From positions 1,171 through 57,391 of the forward strand of contig JAAXGX010000116.1 in assembly GCA_012271165.1 (NCBI GenBank): DNA of 56,221 nucleotides. Direction: 5' to 3'. Shown piece after piece: positions 41,791-48,924 of this stretch; the first letter of the stretch is position 1, and each line of letters starts with the position of its first letter. Below the pieces are notes generated by a model, which did not search any database, was not told the DNA's origin, and worked only from the letters and a program-made list of their open reading frames with translations. Position numbers and translations under genes: made by a program. The stretch is from Vicinamibacteraceae bacterium. GTDB taxonomy: Bacteria > Acidobacteriota > Vicinamibacteria > Vicinamibacterales > UBA8438.

Positions 41791-44442
41791 CTACCGGACG
41801 TGGGCCAGCACCGCGTGGCGCCAGTTGAACTCCACGTCGGTGGGCTCGGCGGGCAGCGGGATCTCCACGTCGACCGTCTCCGCGTCGACGAGGACGCGGT
41901 AGACCTCGGGCGCCCGCCCGGCGAACTCCACCCGGATGGGGACCGGCATCCGGAACGTGTCCGGCACGTCCTCCTGGCGGATGGTGCCGTGCAGCACGTA
42001 CGGGGACGGCCGGTCGAGCAGGCGGGTCGTCCGCAGGTCGGGGCGGTAGGTCGGCACGTCCACGCCGTAGACCCACTGGTCGAAGAACCAGTCCATCGGC
42101 TCGCCGAACGCCCGCGTGACGGCGGTCTCGAACGTCCGCGTGCTGGCCGGCCGCTGGCGATGGTCGCGGACGAAGCGGCGCATCAGCTCCCGGAACCGCG
42201 TGTCGTCGCCGGTCTCGAGGTCGGCCAGCATCATCCGCAGCATGTGCAGGATGAACGCGCCCTTCTCGTACACGAGCAACTGATAGTCGACGGGCGTCTC
42301 GCTCGAGTTCAGGCGGTAGCCCGCCACGACCGGGCCGGACTCGTGCCCGTCGCTGCGCCGGATGACCTCCGGCCGGGCGCCGAAGTGCACGAGGCCGGTG
42401 CCCTGGCCGACGTTCACCTCGCCGAGCACGTCCAGCCGCCAGGCGTCGAGGATGTCCTGGAACTGGTCCGCGTCGTCCAGGCCGGCGAGCACGTACAGCG
42501 CGGCGGCGTAGTTGGAGAACCCCTCGGAGATCCACTGGTCGCGGTAGTCCTCCCAGTGGACGGCGGCGCCCCACCACTGATGCGCCACCTCGTGCGCGCG
42601 GAAATGCTCGGCGACCCCGGTGTTGAGGGGGCCGAACGCCTGGAACGAGAGCAGGACGAGCCCCGGGAACGCCTGGCCGGTATAGGTGACGATCTCCGTG
42701 GCGTTCAGGACGCGGTACGGATAGGGGCCGAAGTAGTCCGTGTAGAAGCGGATCGAGCCCTCCAGGTCCTCGATGGTCTTCTCCAGGTTGCCGGGGGCGA
42801 ACCCGGTCTCGTAGCGGTTCTCGTAGACCGTGATCGGCAGGCGGCCCGCCTCGTCGACTGTGGTGACGTCGAAGCGGCCGAGGCTGAAGGCCATGCCGCG
42901 GACGGGCTCGTCCGACACCCACTCCGCTATGCGCGTGCCGTCGGCGACGCGCTCGTCCACCCGCGTCATCCCGCTGGCGATCTCGAGGCCCTCCGGGACG
43001 CGGTAGGTCAGGTGCAGCAGGCTGCGCCGGTTGTCGAGATGCATCGGGATCCAGTGCACGGTGTCCTTGAGCAGGTAGCCGCGCGCCGAGCGGAGGCGCT
43101 CGACGAGCTCTCCCTCGTAAGCGATCTCGAGGACGAAGCGCTCACCGGGGGCCACCGCGCGGGGCAGGGCGATCGTCACCCACGGCTCGTAGAAGTCGTC
43201 GCCGAGCAGCCGGCCGTGGGTCTCCTGGACGTAGTGCAGCCGCTCGCCGGTGAGGGGCGCCGGCTCCGATGGATCGGGCGGCTCGGCCGGAGGCGCGGAG
43301 TCCTCGGCGCCGGGTTGCGCGGCGCCGAGGAGGCGGCCTTCCAGGACGTTCCCGGCGCCCGCCGGCGGGGTGGTCCGCCAGCGCACGTCCGTCACCTCGA
43401 GGACCCGCGAGATGCGGATGCGGAACGCCGTCAGCGTCTCGAGCGGCTCGATCAGCAGCGCGGCGCTGGCCGTCGCGTCGCCGTCGCCCTCCAGGGCCAG
43501 GTCGACGTCGATGCGCGGCACCGCAACCCGCTGCGTCCACCCTTCGCGGTCGGGCACGAGCGTGCGCGGCAGCAGGCCGAGGTCGCGGGCGTCCCAGTCG
43601 TCGGGATCGTCCTCGTTGCCGAGGCCGCCCTCGACCTCCGGGTCGCGCGGAAAGCCGCGCAGCGCCTGCGCGGCGACGTCCTCGCCGAACTCGGCAAGGG
43701 CGTGAAACCCCAGCCACGTGTTCCGGTAGTTGCGCCGGTCGCGCCGCCGGAAGCGGGAGACGGAGACCTCCTCCCGCGCGCGCGGCTCGATCTCGATCGA
43801 GAACCAGTCCTCGTCGTCCCCGTCGACCTGGGCGTAGAAGTACGCGGGCCGCCGGGGAGCGGGATTCGTCGCGGCCGGAGCGAGGATGTCGAGCAGCAGC
43901 CGGCTGTCGGGATTCTCGTGCCGGCGCTCCAGGAGCGCTTCCCGCCGATCCTCCAGGAGGTCGTTCGCGCGGCCGGCCTGCCGCCCCGGCGGGCCGGCCG
44001 CCAGCGCGCGCAGCTCGCGGCCGGCCGGACCGGCCAGCCAGAACACGAACCGGTCGAACTCCTCTTCCAGAAAGTCCTCGTCGAGGAACTTCTCGACCTG
44101 CTGGTGCTCCACGCCGTCGGGCGGGTAGCAGCGCACGACGCCGTCGCCGAGATACACGGCGACAGTGACCCGCTCGTCGGCGCGCGGCAGCAGGTACAGG
44201 TCGCCGCCGGTCAGCTCGAACTCGAAGCGGTCGATCTGCAGCGAGGCGCCGTCGATGCGGCCCGCGGGCTCGAGGCGGGTCTCGACGAGCGCCTCGTAGG
44301 CGGGCGGCGGGCCGAGGGCGTCCTCGTCGTCGCCGCGCGCGCCGGCGGCGAGCACCAGGGCCGGGAGGGCGGCGAGGGCGGCGGCCAGCCGGAGCGCCGG
44401 GCGAGGGCCGCGCCGTGCCGCCGGGTCGTGCGGTGCCGCCAT
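41791..44442 (-). CDS. Secreted M1-family metallopeptidase
   Basis: An 883-residue exported peptidase. The leader (LRLAAALAALPALVLAAGA) precedes a long N-terminal beta-rich region (about 40-480) without catalytic motifs. The M1 catalytic domain has the zinc site HEVAHQWWG, with the third ligand Glu in WISEGFSNYAAALY 18 residues later and a Tyr in VYEKGAFILHML that fits the transition-state tyrosine. The usual GAMEN exopeptidase motif is replaced by VTYTGQAFPG, so exopeptidase specificity is doubtful. The start at 44442 is the second of two in-frame ATGs; the first (44469) would add nine residues. A short intergenic motif lies upstream. It is divergent from the MBL-fold gene. Confidence 0.86.
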   Translation of the reverse strand: MAAPHDPAARRGPRPALRLAAALAALPALVLAAGARGDDEDALGPPPAYEALVETRLEPAGRIDGASLQIDRFEFELTGGDLYLLPRADERVTVAVYLGDGVVRCYPPDGVEHQQVEKFLDEDFLEEEFDRFVFWLAGPAGRELRALAAGPPGRQAGRANDLLEDRREALLERRHENPDSRLLLDILAPAATNPAPRRPAYFYAQVDGDDEDWFSIEIEPRAREEVSVSRFRRRDRRNYRNTWLGFHALAEFGEDVAAQALRGFPRDPEVEGGLGNEDDPDDWDARDLGLLPRTLVPDREGWTQRVAVPRIDVDLALEGDGDATASAALLIEPLETLTAFRIRISRVLEVTDVRWRTTPPAGAGNVLEGRLLGAAQPGAEDSAPPAEPPDPSEPAPLTGERLHYVQETHGRLLGDDFYEPWVTIALPRAVAPGERFVLEIAYEGELVERLRSARGYLLKDTVHWIPMHLDNRRSLLHLTYRVPEGLEIASGMTRVDERVADGTRIAEWVSDEPVRGMAFSLGRFDVTTVDEAGRLPITVYENRYETGFAPGNLEKTIEDLEGSIRFYTDYFGPYPYRVLNATEIVTYTGQAFPGLVLLSFQAFGPLNTGVAEHFRAHEVAHQWWGAAVHWEDYRDQWISEGFSNYAAALYVLAGLDDADQFQDILDAWRLDVLGEVNVGQGTGLVHFGARPEVIRRSDGHESGPVVAGYRLNSSETPVDYQLLVYEKGAFILHMLRMMLADLETGDDTRFRELMRRFVRDHRQRPASTRTFETAVTRAFGEPMDWFFDQWVYGVDVPTYRPDLRTTRLLDRPSPYVLHGTIRQEDVPDTFRMPVPIRVEFAGRAPEVYRVLVDAETVDVEIPLPAEPTDVEFNWRHAVLAHVR

Positions 44443-44473
44443 GGGTTGCCGAATGGTAGCAGCTTCCATCGGA

Positions 44474-44487
44474 AATCAGACGGGGCT
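44474..44487 (-). repeat. Short intergenic motif, copy 4 (inverted)
   Basis: The minus strand reads AGCCCCGTCTGATT, identical to 18391-18404 and 31052-31065. It lies just upstream of the M1 peptidase start and on that gene's strand, within a GC-rich palindromic stretch (GCCGAGGCGCCTCGCGCGCC nearby). Confidence 0.55.
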
Positions 44488-44534
44488 CCCGCCGAGGCGC
44501 CTCGCGCGCCTCTGGCCGCGGCAATCGGGTGCGC

Positions 44535-44540
44535 TACAAT
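44535..44540 (+). promoter_or_regulatory. -10-like element before the MBL-fold gene
   Basis: TACAAT, within GCGCTACAATC, lies 30 bases before the ATG. A matching -35 is not visible. Confidence 0.3.
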
Positions 44541-44569
44541 CACCGCACTTTGCGCGAGGGGGGGCTGCG

Positions 44570-45502
44570 ATGAGACGAACGGTACTGCTGGTCGTGCTGC
44601 TCGCGGCGGGCGGGTTCGCGATGGCGGCCGCCGGCCAGGACAACGACAGGCCGCGGGTCCCGGCGATCGAGCAGGTGCGCGACAACCTGTACGTCATCAT
44701 GGGCGGCGACCCGACCGACCGGGCGACCTTCAGCGGCGGCAACGTGGCGGTGTACGTGATGGAGCAGGGGGTGGCCGTCGTCGACTCGAAGCTGCCGGGC
44801 TACGGCGGGCAGATCATCGAGCAGATCAGGACGGTCACGGACAAGCCGCTCCTGGCCATGTTCCATACCCACACGCACAACGACCACGCCGGCAGCACCC
44901 CCGAGTTTCCCGCGACGATCGAGGTCATCACGCACGAGAACATCGAGGCCAGCCTGACCCGCGAGACCTGCCTGCCGGTCACCAACTGCCAGACGTTCCA
45001 GGGGGACGGCGCGCGGTACCTGCCGCAGACGACGTTCTCGGAGCGGATGTCGGTCAGGTTCGGGCCGGATCGCGTCGACCTCTACCACTTCGGGCCGGCG
45101 CACACGAACGGCGACACGCTGGTGGTGTTCCCCGCCGTGCGCGCCATGCACTCGGGCGACATGTTCTCGCTCAAGCGCCCGCCGTTCGTCGACACCAACA
45201 ACGGCGGCAGTGCGCTCCGCTACCCGGAGACGCTGGCCGGGGCCGCGGCCGGCATCGACGGCGTCGACACCATCATCCCCGGGCACACCGCCGGGCTGTT
45301 CACCTGGGCCGAGCTGGAGGAGTACGCCGACTTCCACCGCGACTTCGTGGCCCAGGCGCGAGCCGCGCGCGAAGCGGGCAAGACGGCCGCGGAAGCGGCG
45401 GCCGACTACGCGATCCCCGACCGGTTCACGGGCTACAACCGGGCCGATCCGGGGCGCATCGAAGCCAACATCCAGACGATCTACGACGAGCTGGGCCAGT
45501 AG
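44570..45502 (+). CDS. Secreted metallo-beta-lactamase-fold hydrolase
   Basis: A 310-residue exported protein. The leader (VLLVVLLAAGGFAMAAAGQ) is followed by an MBL domain. The HxHxDH metal motif occurs in MFHTHTHNDHAGSTPEF, a further His in YHFGPAHTNGDTLVVF, the Asp region in AMHSGDMFSLK and the last His in IIPGHTAGLF. The spacing fits the broader MBL-fold family seen in cyclase/hydrolase-like secreted proteins of Acidobacteriota rather than true class B beta-lactamases, but lactamase activity cannot be excluded. The C-terminal 70 residues are helical. A G-rich stretch (GGGGGGGC) serves as ribosome binding site. It is divergent from the M1 peptidase. Confidence 0.87.
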   Translation: MRRTVLLVVLLAAGGFAMAAAGQDNDRPRVPAIEQVRDNLYVIMGGDPTDRATFSGGNVAVYVMEQGVAVVDSKLPGYGGQIIEQIRTVTDKPLLAMFHTHTHNDHAGSTPEFPATIEVITHENIEASLTRETCLPVTNCQTFQGDGARYLPQTTFSERMSVRFGPDRVDLYHFGPAHTNGDTLVVFPAVRAMHSGDMFSLKRPPFVDTNNGGSALRYPETLAGAAAGIDGVDTIIPGHTAGLFTWAELEEYADFHRDFVAQARAAREAGKTAAEAAADYAIPDRFTGYNRADPGRIEANIQTIYDELGQ

Positions 45503-45824
45503 GGCGCCGCGGGCTGCTTTTCAGCAACTCGACTTTATATTTGTCAGGATAATCGTCAACTACGCGAGCATCTCGCGCGAGGGTCAGCCTCTCGGTGCCG
45601 ACCGTCTGTTCACCGGCATCCGGATTCCCGCCTGGTCCGGCGGTCCGCCTCGGGCGCTGCTCTCCACGCCGCGTTTCGTGCTGTACCTCGTGGTCTGCCG
45701 CTGTCCCGGCCGATGTACCTGACTCCCCACGTCACGGCCGTTCCCTGGTCGGCGCTGTAGGAGGAGGCTATTGGCTGGACGTCCTCCGCGAGGCTCGCAA
45801 GTGCGCCGGCGGGGCCGACCTGGC
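45503..45824. other. Intergenic region before the acetyltransferase
   Basis: About 320 bases without a convincing gene. It begins with an AT-richer patch (TTTATATTTGTCAGGATAAT, 45534-45553), which may hold a promoter. It ends with AGGAGGAGG at 45759-45767, the strongest Shine-Dalgarno-like string in the window, placed ideally for a TTG at 45771 that is in frame with the acetyltransferase. Between these I see nothing recognisable. Confidence 0.45.
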
Positions 45825-46304
45825 ATGGCCATCGAACCCGTGATCCGCCCGGCGCAACGGTCGGACATTCCGGCGATCAAGTCCGTGGCGGAGGATGCCG
45901 AGCTCTTTCCCCCGGAGATGCTGGAGGACATGATCGCCGGCTATCTCGAGAAAACCACCCGGGACATCTGGTTTGTCTCGGTCGCGGACGGCCGCGTCGT
46001 CGGCTTCGGCTATTGCGAGCCCGAGCGCATGACCCGCGGGACCTGGAACCTCCTCGCCATCGGCATCCTCGCCGAGCGCCGCGGGCGCGGTATCGGCGGG
46101 GCGATGATGCGGTATCTGGAGGACCGTCTCCGGTCCGGCGGTGAACGAATCCTCATCGTCGAAACGATGGGGACGCCGGCGTTCCTGCGGACCCGGGCCT
46201 TCTACAGAGCCAACGGCTACGCCGAGGAGGCGCGCATTCGGGAGTTCTACGAGCCCGGTGGCGACAAGATCGTCTTCTGGAAGCGACTCCGAGAACTGGC
46301 GTGA
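45825..46304 (+). CDS. GNAT-family N-acetyltransferase
   Basis: A 159-residue acetyltransferase from the ATG at 45825. EPVIRPAQRSDIPAIKSVAE is the first strand and helix of the GNAT fold, and LAIGILAERRGRGIGGAMMR the acetyl-CoA pyrophosphate loop (RxxGxG as RGRGIG). MGTPAFLRTRAFYRANGYAE is the conserved C-terminal helix with FYRANGY. The domain begins at this ATG, but no ribosome binding site precedes it. A TTG at 45771, just after AGGAGGAGG, would add 18 Arg/Pro/Gly-rich residues and may be the true start. The substrate is unknown. It converges on the LVIVD gene, with a complete repeat copy between. Confidence 0.86.
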   Translation: MAIEPVIRPAQRSDIPAIKSVAEDAELFPPEMLEDMIAGYLEKTTRDIWFVSVADGRVVGFGYCEPERMTRGTWNLLAIGILAERRGRGIGGAMMRYLEDRLRSGGERILIVETMGTPAFLRTRAFYRANGYAEEARIREFYEPGGDKIVFWKRLRELA

Positions 46305-46378
46305 TTCGACCCGACGAAGCGTGCCATGCGGACGGGACGAGCGCGCCGGCAACCGGCGGCGGGTCTGATAGCGCGACG

Positions 46379-46468
46379 GCTAGCCCGGCAATCGTCGCCT
46401 CCGGCTCCGGTTGCCGCCCAACCAACCCTCACTAGGAGTCTACGCCGTTCTACGGCGCAGACTCCTAG
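46379..46468 (-). repeat. Interspersed ~90-bp hairpin repeat (copy C, complete, inverted)
   Basis: The reverse complement matches the 31069-31158 copy along its length. The hairpin head spans 46432-46468: CTAGGAGTCTACGCCGT, loop TCT, ACGGCGCAGACTCCTAG, a 17-bp stem with one mismatch. The end of the element supplies the TAG stop codon of the LVIVD gene (46465-46467). Its position between convergent genes means it may also serve as a bidirectional terminator. Confidence 0.82.
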
Positions 46469-47502
46469 CCGTCCAGGCGCAGAATCAGGACGCCGGGCGC
46501 CTCGGAGGGATCGTCGCCGGCGCCCACGGCCACGAAGACCAGCGGGCCGGCGACGGAGACGTCGCGCGGCGGACCGTACGGCTCGTGGACGGCCGCGAGC
46601 GCCGGCCGCGCCGGGTCCGAGATATCCACGACCTGCACCAGGAAGGGCGGAAAGATGTCCGCGATGTAGGCGAGCGATCCGGCGAACCGCACGCGCGGGG
46701 CCGCGATGTTGCGCCCCACAGCCGGCCGGTCCGGGTGGCGGTAGACGCCCACCGCGGCCGGGGCCGACGGATCGGTCACGTCGAACATCTCCAGCAGCGA
46801 ATCGGTCGTCACGATGGCGGCCAGGGTCGCGCCGGGTGCGCCCGGATCCCGGCTGACCGCGGCAGTGGTCGCCGGCCGCTCGGTGGAGCCGTGCGTGCCC
46901 GCGGCGGCCATGTCGTCGCTGGCCTGCGCGAGGTCGAGGACCGACAGCCCCCCGGGACGGTCGACGACGTAGGCGAACGAGCCGACCGCGTTGACGTCGA
47001 TGGCGTAGCCCTCGGTGAAGTAGACCCCGCTGGAGACGGGCGCCGCCGGGTCGGACACGTCGATGAGCTCGACGCCCGACAGGCGGTTGGCCACGGCGGC
47101 GGTCGTGCCGGTGATGTCGACGCTCAGCGCCTGGCCGGCGGTCTGGAACGACCCGAGGAATGCGGGCGCCGCCGGGTCCGACACGTCCAGGATGCCGAGG
47201 CCGTAGAAATCGACCGCCGCGTAGGCGATCGAGTCGGCGACCCGGACGCAGTAGATGTTTTGCGGGAACGTGTACGAGCCGCGCTCGGCCGGCGCCGCCG
47301 GGTCGGACACGTCGACGAGGCGCAGGGTCGGGCCGTCCGAGACGTAGGCAATCGATTCGTGGACATGGACCGTCGTGGCCGGTCCCGGAATGAAGCCCAC
47401 CGCGTCGAGCGTCCCCGTCTGGGCCGCGGCGGGGGCGGCAAGGATGGCGAGGACGGCGCCGCTCCACGCCGGCACGAGTGCGCGCGCGAGCCGGATCGAC
47501 AT
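46465..47502 (-). CDS. Secreted LVIVD-repeat beta-propeller protein
   Basis: A 345-residue exported protein with a signal peptide (AWSGAVLAILAAPAAA-QTG). It is built of about seven repeats of the LVIVD type, each ending in a DVSDPAAP or DISDPARP turn (LRLVDVSDPAAPAERGSYTF, LGILDVSDPAAPAFLGSF, VELIDVSDPAAPVSSGVY, VQVVDISDPARPALAAV), and should fold as a propeller. Such proteins are surface or periplasmic with no known enzymatic activity. It starts 3 bases after the quinoprotein gene on the minus strand, so they are co-transcribed. Its stop codon lies inside the hairpin of the interspersed repeat, so the original C-terminus may have been altered by the insertion. Confidence 0.87.
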   Translation of the reverse strand: MSIRLARALVPAWSGAVLAILAAPAAAQTGTLDAVGFIPGPATTVHVHESIAYVSDGPTLRLVDVSDPAAPAERGSYTFPQNIYCVRVADSIAYAAVDFYGLGILDVSDPAAPAFLGSFQTAGQALSVDITGTTAAVANRLSGVELIDVSDPAAPVSSGVYFTEGYAIDVNAVGSFAYVVDRPGGLSVLDLAQASDDMAAAGTHGSTERPATTAAVSRDPGAPGATLAAIVTTDSLLEMFDVTDPSAPAAVGVYRHPDRPAVGRNIAAPRVRFAGSLAYIADIFPPFLVQVVDISDPARPALAAVHEPYGPPRDVSVAGPLVFVAVGAGDDPSEAPGVLILRLDG

Positions 47503-47505
47503 CGG

Positions 47506-48870
47506 CTAGCGCTGCTCCGCGATGCGGTAGAGGTGGGACGCGGTCCGGATGATCAGGCTCCCGTCGGCGACGGCCGGCGTCGCCATGGCCATCTCGTCGA
47601 GGTCGTTGCTGCCGAGCAGCTCGTACTCCGGGCCGGCCTGGATGACGAATGTCTCGCCCTCCTCGCTCAGCGCGAACACCTTGTCGTTGTACGCCCACAG
47701 CGAGGCGGTGAAGGCCGTGGCGCGGCGCGCGATGCGCTTGCGCGAGTACACCTCGCGGCCGGTGCGCGCGTCGGTGCAGATCAGGAAGCCGCGGTCGAGC
47801 AGCGTGTAGTGGAAGTCGCCGTAGACGAGTGCCGAGGTGCTGTAGGTGCCGAGCTTCGGGTTCGACCAGGCGATGTACTCGTTGCGCGTGCGCCCCTCCT
47901 GCAGGGTGATGTCGCCGATGGCGCCCGGGAGGATGGCATAGACGGGGCGCACGGCGTCGGCCAGGAAGCCGGAGCTGACGTACAGCAGCCCGTGGGCCGC
48001 GAACGGCGTCGGGGCGGTGATCCACGTCATGCCGGTCAGCTCCCACAGCAGCTCGCCGTCGAGGCCGTAGGAGCGCACCTTGTCGGTGCCGGCGGTCACG
48101 ATCTCGGTGCGGATGTCGTTCTCCCACACGAAGGGCGTCGACCAGTTGCTGCCCTCGTCGCGATTCACCCGCCACAGCTCCTCGCCGGTGTACTTGTCGA
48201 AGGCGGCGATGTACGACTGTCCCTCGTTGTCGTTGACGACGTAGAGGCGATCCTCGTGCAGCACGGGCGACGCGGCGCTGCCCCAGCCGTGGCGGTACTC
48301 CAGCGGCGCCATGTCGTGCGACCAGACCGGGTTGCCGTCGAGGTCGAAGGCGTACAGGCCGATGCCGCCGAAGTAGACGTAGACGCGTTCGCCGTCGGTG
48401 ACCGGCGTCTCCGACGCGTAGGTGTTCTTGCCGTGCCGCGCGATGGGCGGCGCGGAGCTGTGGACCTCCCGGGCCCAGCGAACGCTTCCGTCGTGCAGGT
48501 CGATGCCGTAGACCATCCACTGGTGAATCGCGGTCGGGATGGCGTTCGACGAGTGGCCGTCGTAGAGGCCGAGCTGCGCCCCCGGGCCCGGATCGTCGCT
48601 GACGGCCGAGGTGACGACCACCAGGTCGTCCCACACGATCGGTGAGCTCCAGCCCTGTCCGGGCACCTCGATCTTCCAGACGACGTTCTCGGTCGGGCTC
48701 CAGGTGTCCGGCAAGGTTGGGCTATCCTCAGCCACACCGGCGCGGAGGCCGCGGAACTTCGGCCAGTTGTCCTCGGCCGCCGCAGCCGAAGCGTTCGGCA
48801 GACCGGATACCGTGAGAACCGCCGCGGCCAGATACGCCGCACCGGCGGTGGTCATCGACTGAAACTGCAT
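47506..48870 (-). CDS. Secreted PQQ-like beta-propeller protein
   Basis: A 454-residue exported propeller. The leader AAYLAAAVLTVSGLPNASA is followed by DNWPKFRGLRAGVAEDSPTL, the WPxFRGP-type opening of the PQQ-like/BamB-related family common in Planctomycetes and Acidobacteriota. W-motif repeats follow (YAFDLDGNPVWSHDM, AAFDKYTGEELWRVN, RSYGLDGELLWELTG). The catalytic Asp pair and metal-site Asn of true PQQ alcohol dehydrogenases are not recognisable, so a binding or scaffold role is as likely as catalysis. AGGAGG lies just before the ATG. It is divergent from the DUF5916 gene (54 bases) and heads a two-gene operon with the LVIVD protein. Confidence 0.86.
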   Translation of the reverse strand: MQFQSMTTAGAAYLAAAVLTVSGLPNASAAAAEDNWPKFRGLRAGVAEDSPTLPDTWSPTENVVWKIEVPGQGWSSPIVWDDLVVVTSAVSDDPGPGAQLGLYDGHSSNAIPTAIHQWMVYGIDLHDGSVRWAREVHSSAPPIARHGKNTYASETPVTDGERVYVYFGGIGLYAFDLDGNPVWSHDMAPLEYRHGWGSAASPVLHEDRLYVVNDNEGQSYIAAFDKYTGEELWRVNRDEGSNWSTPFVWENDIRTEIVTAGTDKVRSYGLDGELLWELTGMTWITAPTPFAAHGLLYVSSGFLADAVRPVYAILPGAIGDITLQEGRTRNEYIAWSNPKLGTYSTSALVYGDFHYTLLDRGFLICTDARTGREVYSRKRIARRATAFTASLWAYNDKVFALSEEGETFVIQAGPEYELLGSNDLDEMAMATPAVADGSLIIRTASHLYRIAEQR

Positions 48871-48924
48871 GGCGCCTCCTGCCCGCACGAGTCGTTTGCG
48901 GATCTTCTCGCAAGGCCCCCGAAA

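Noticed and set aside
41779-45552. Very long plus-strand open frame across the M1 peptidase and MBL genes
   Set aside because: No recognisable motif; both overlapped genes have intact catalytic signatures in their own frames.
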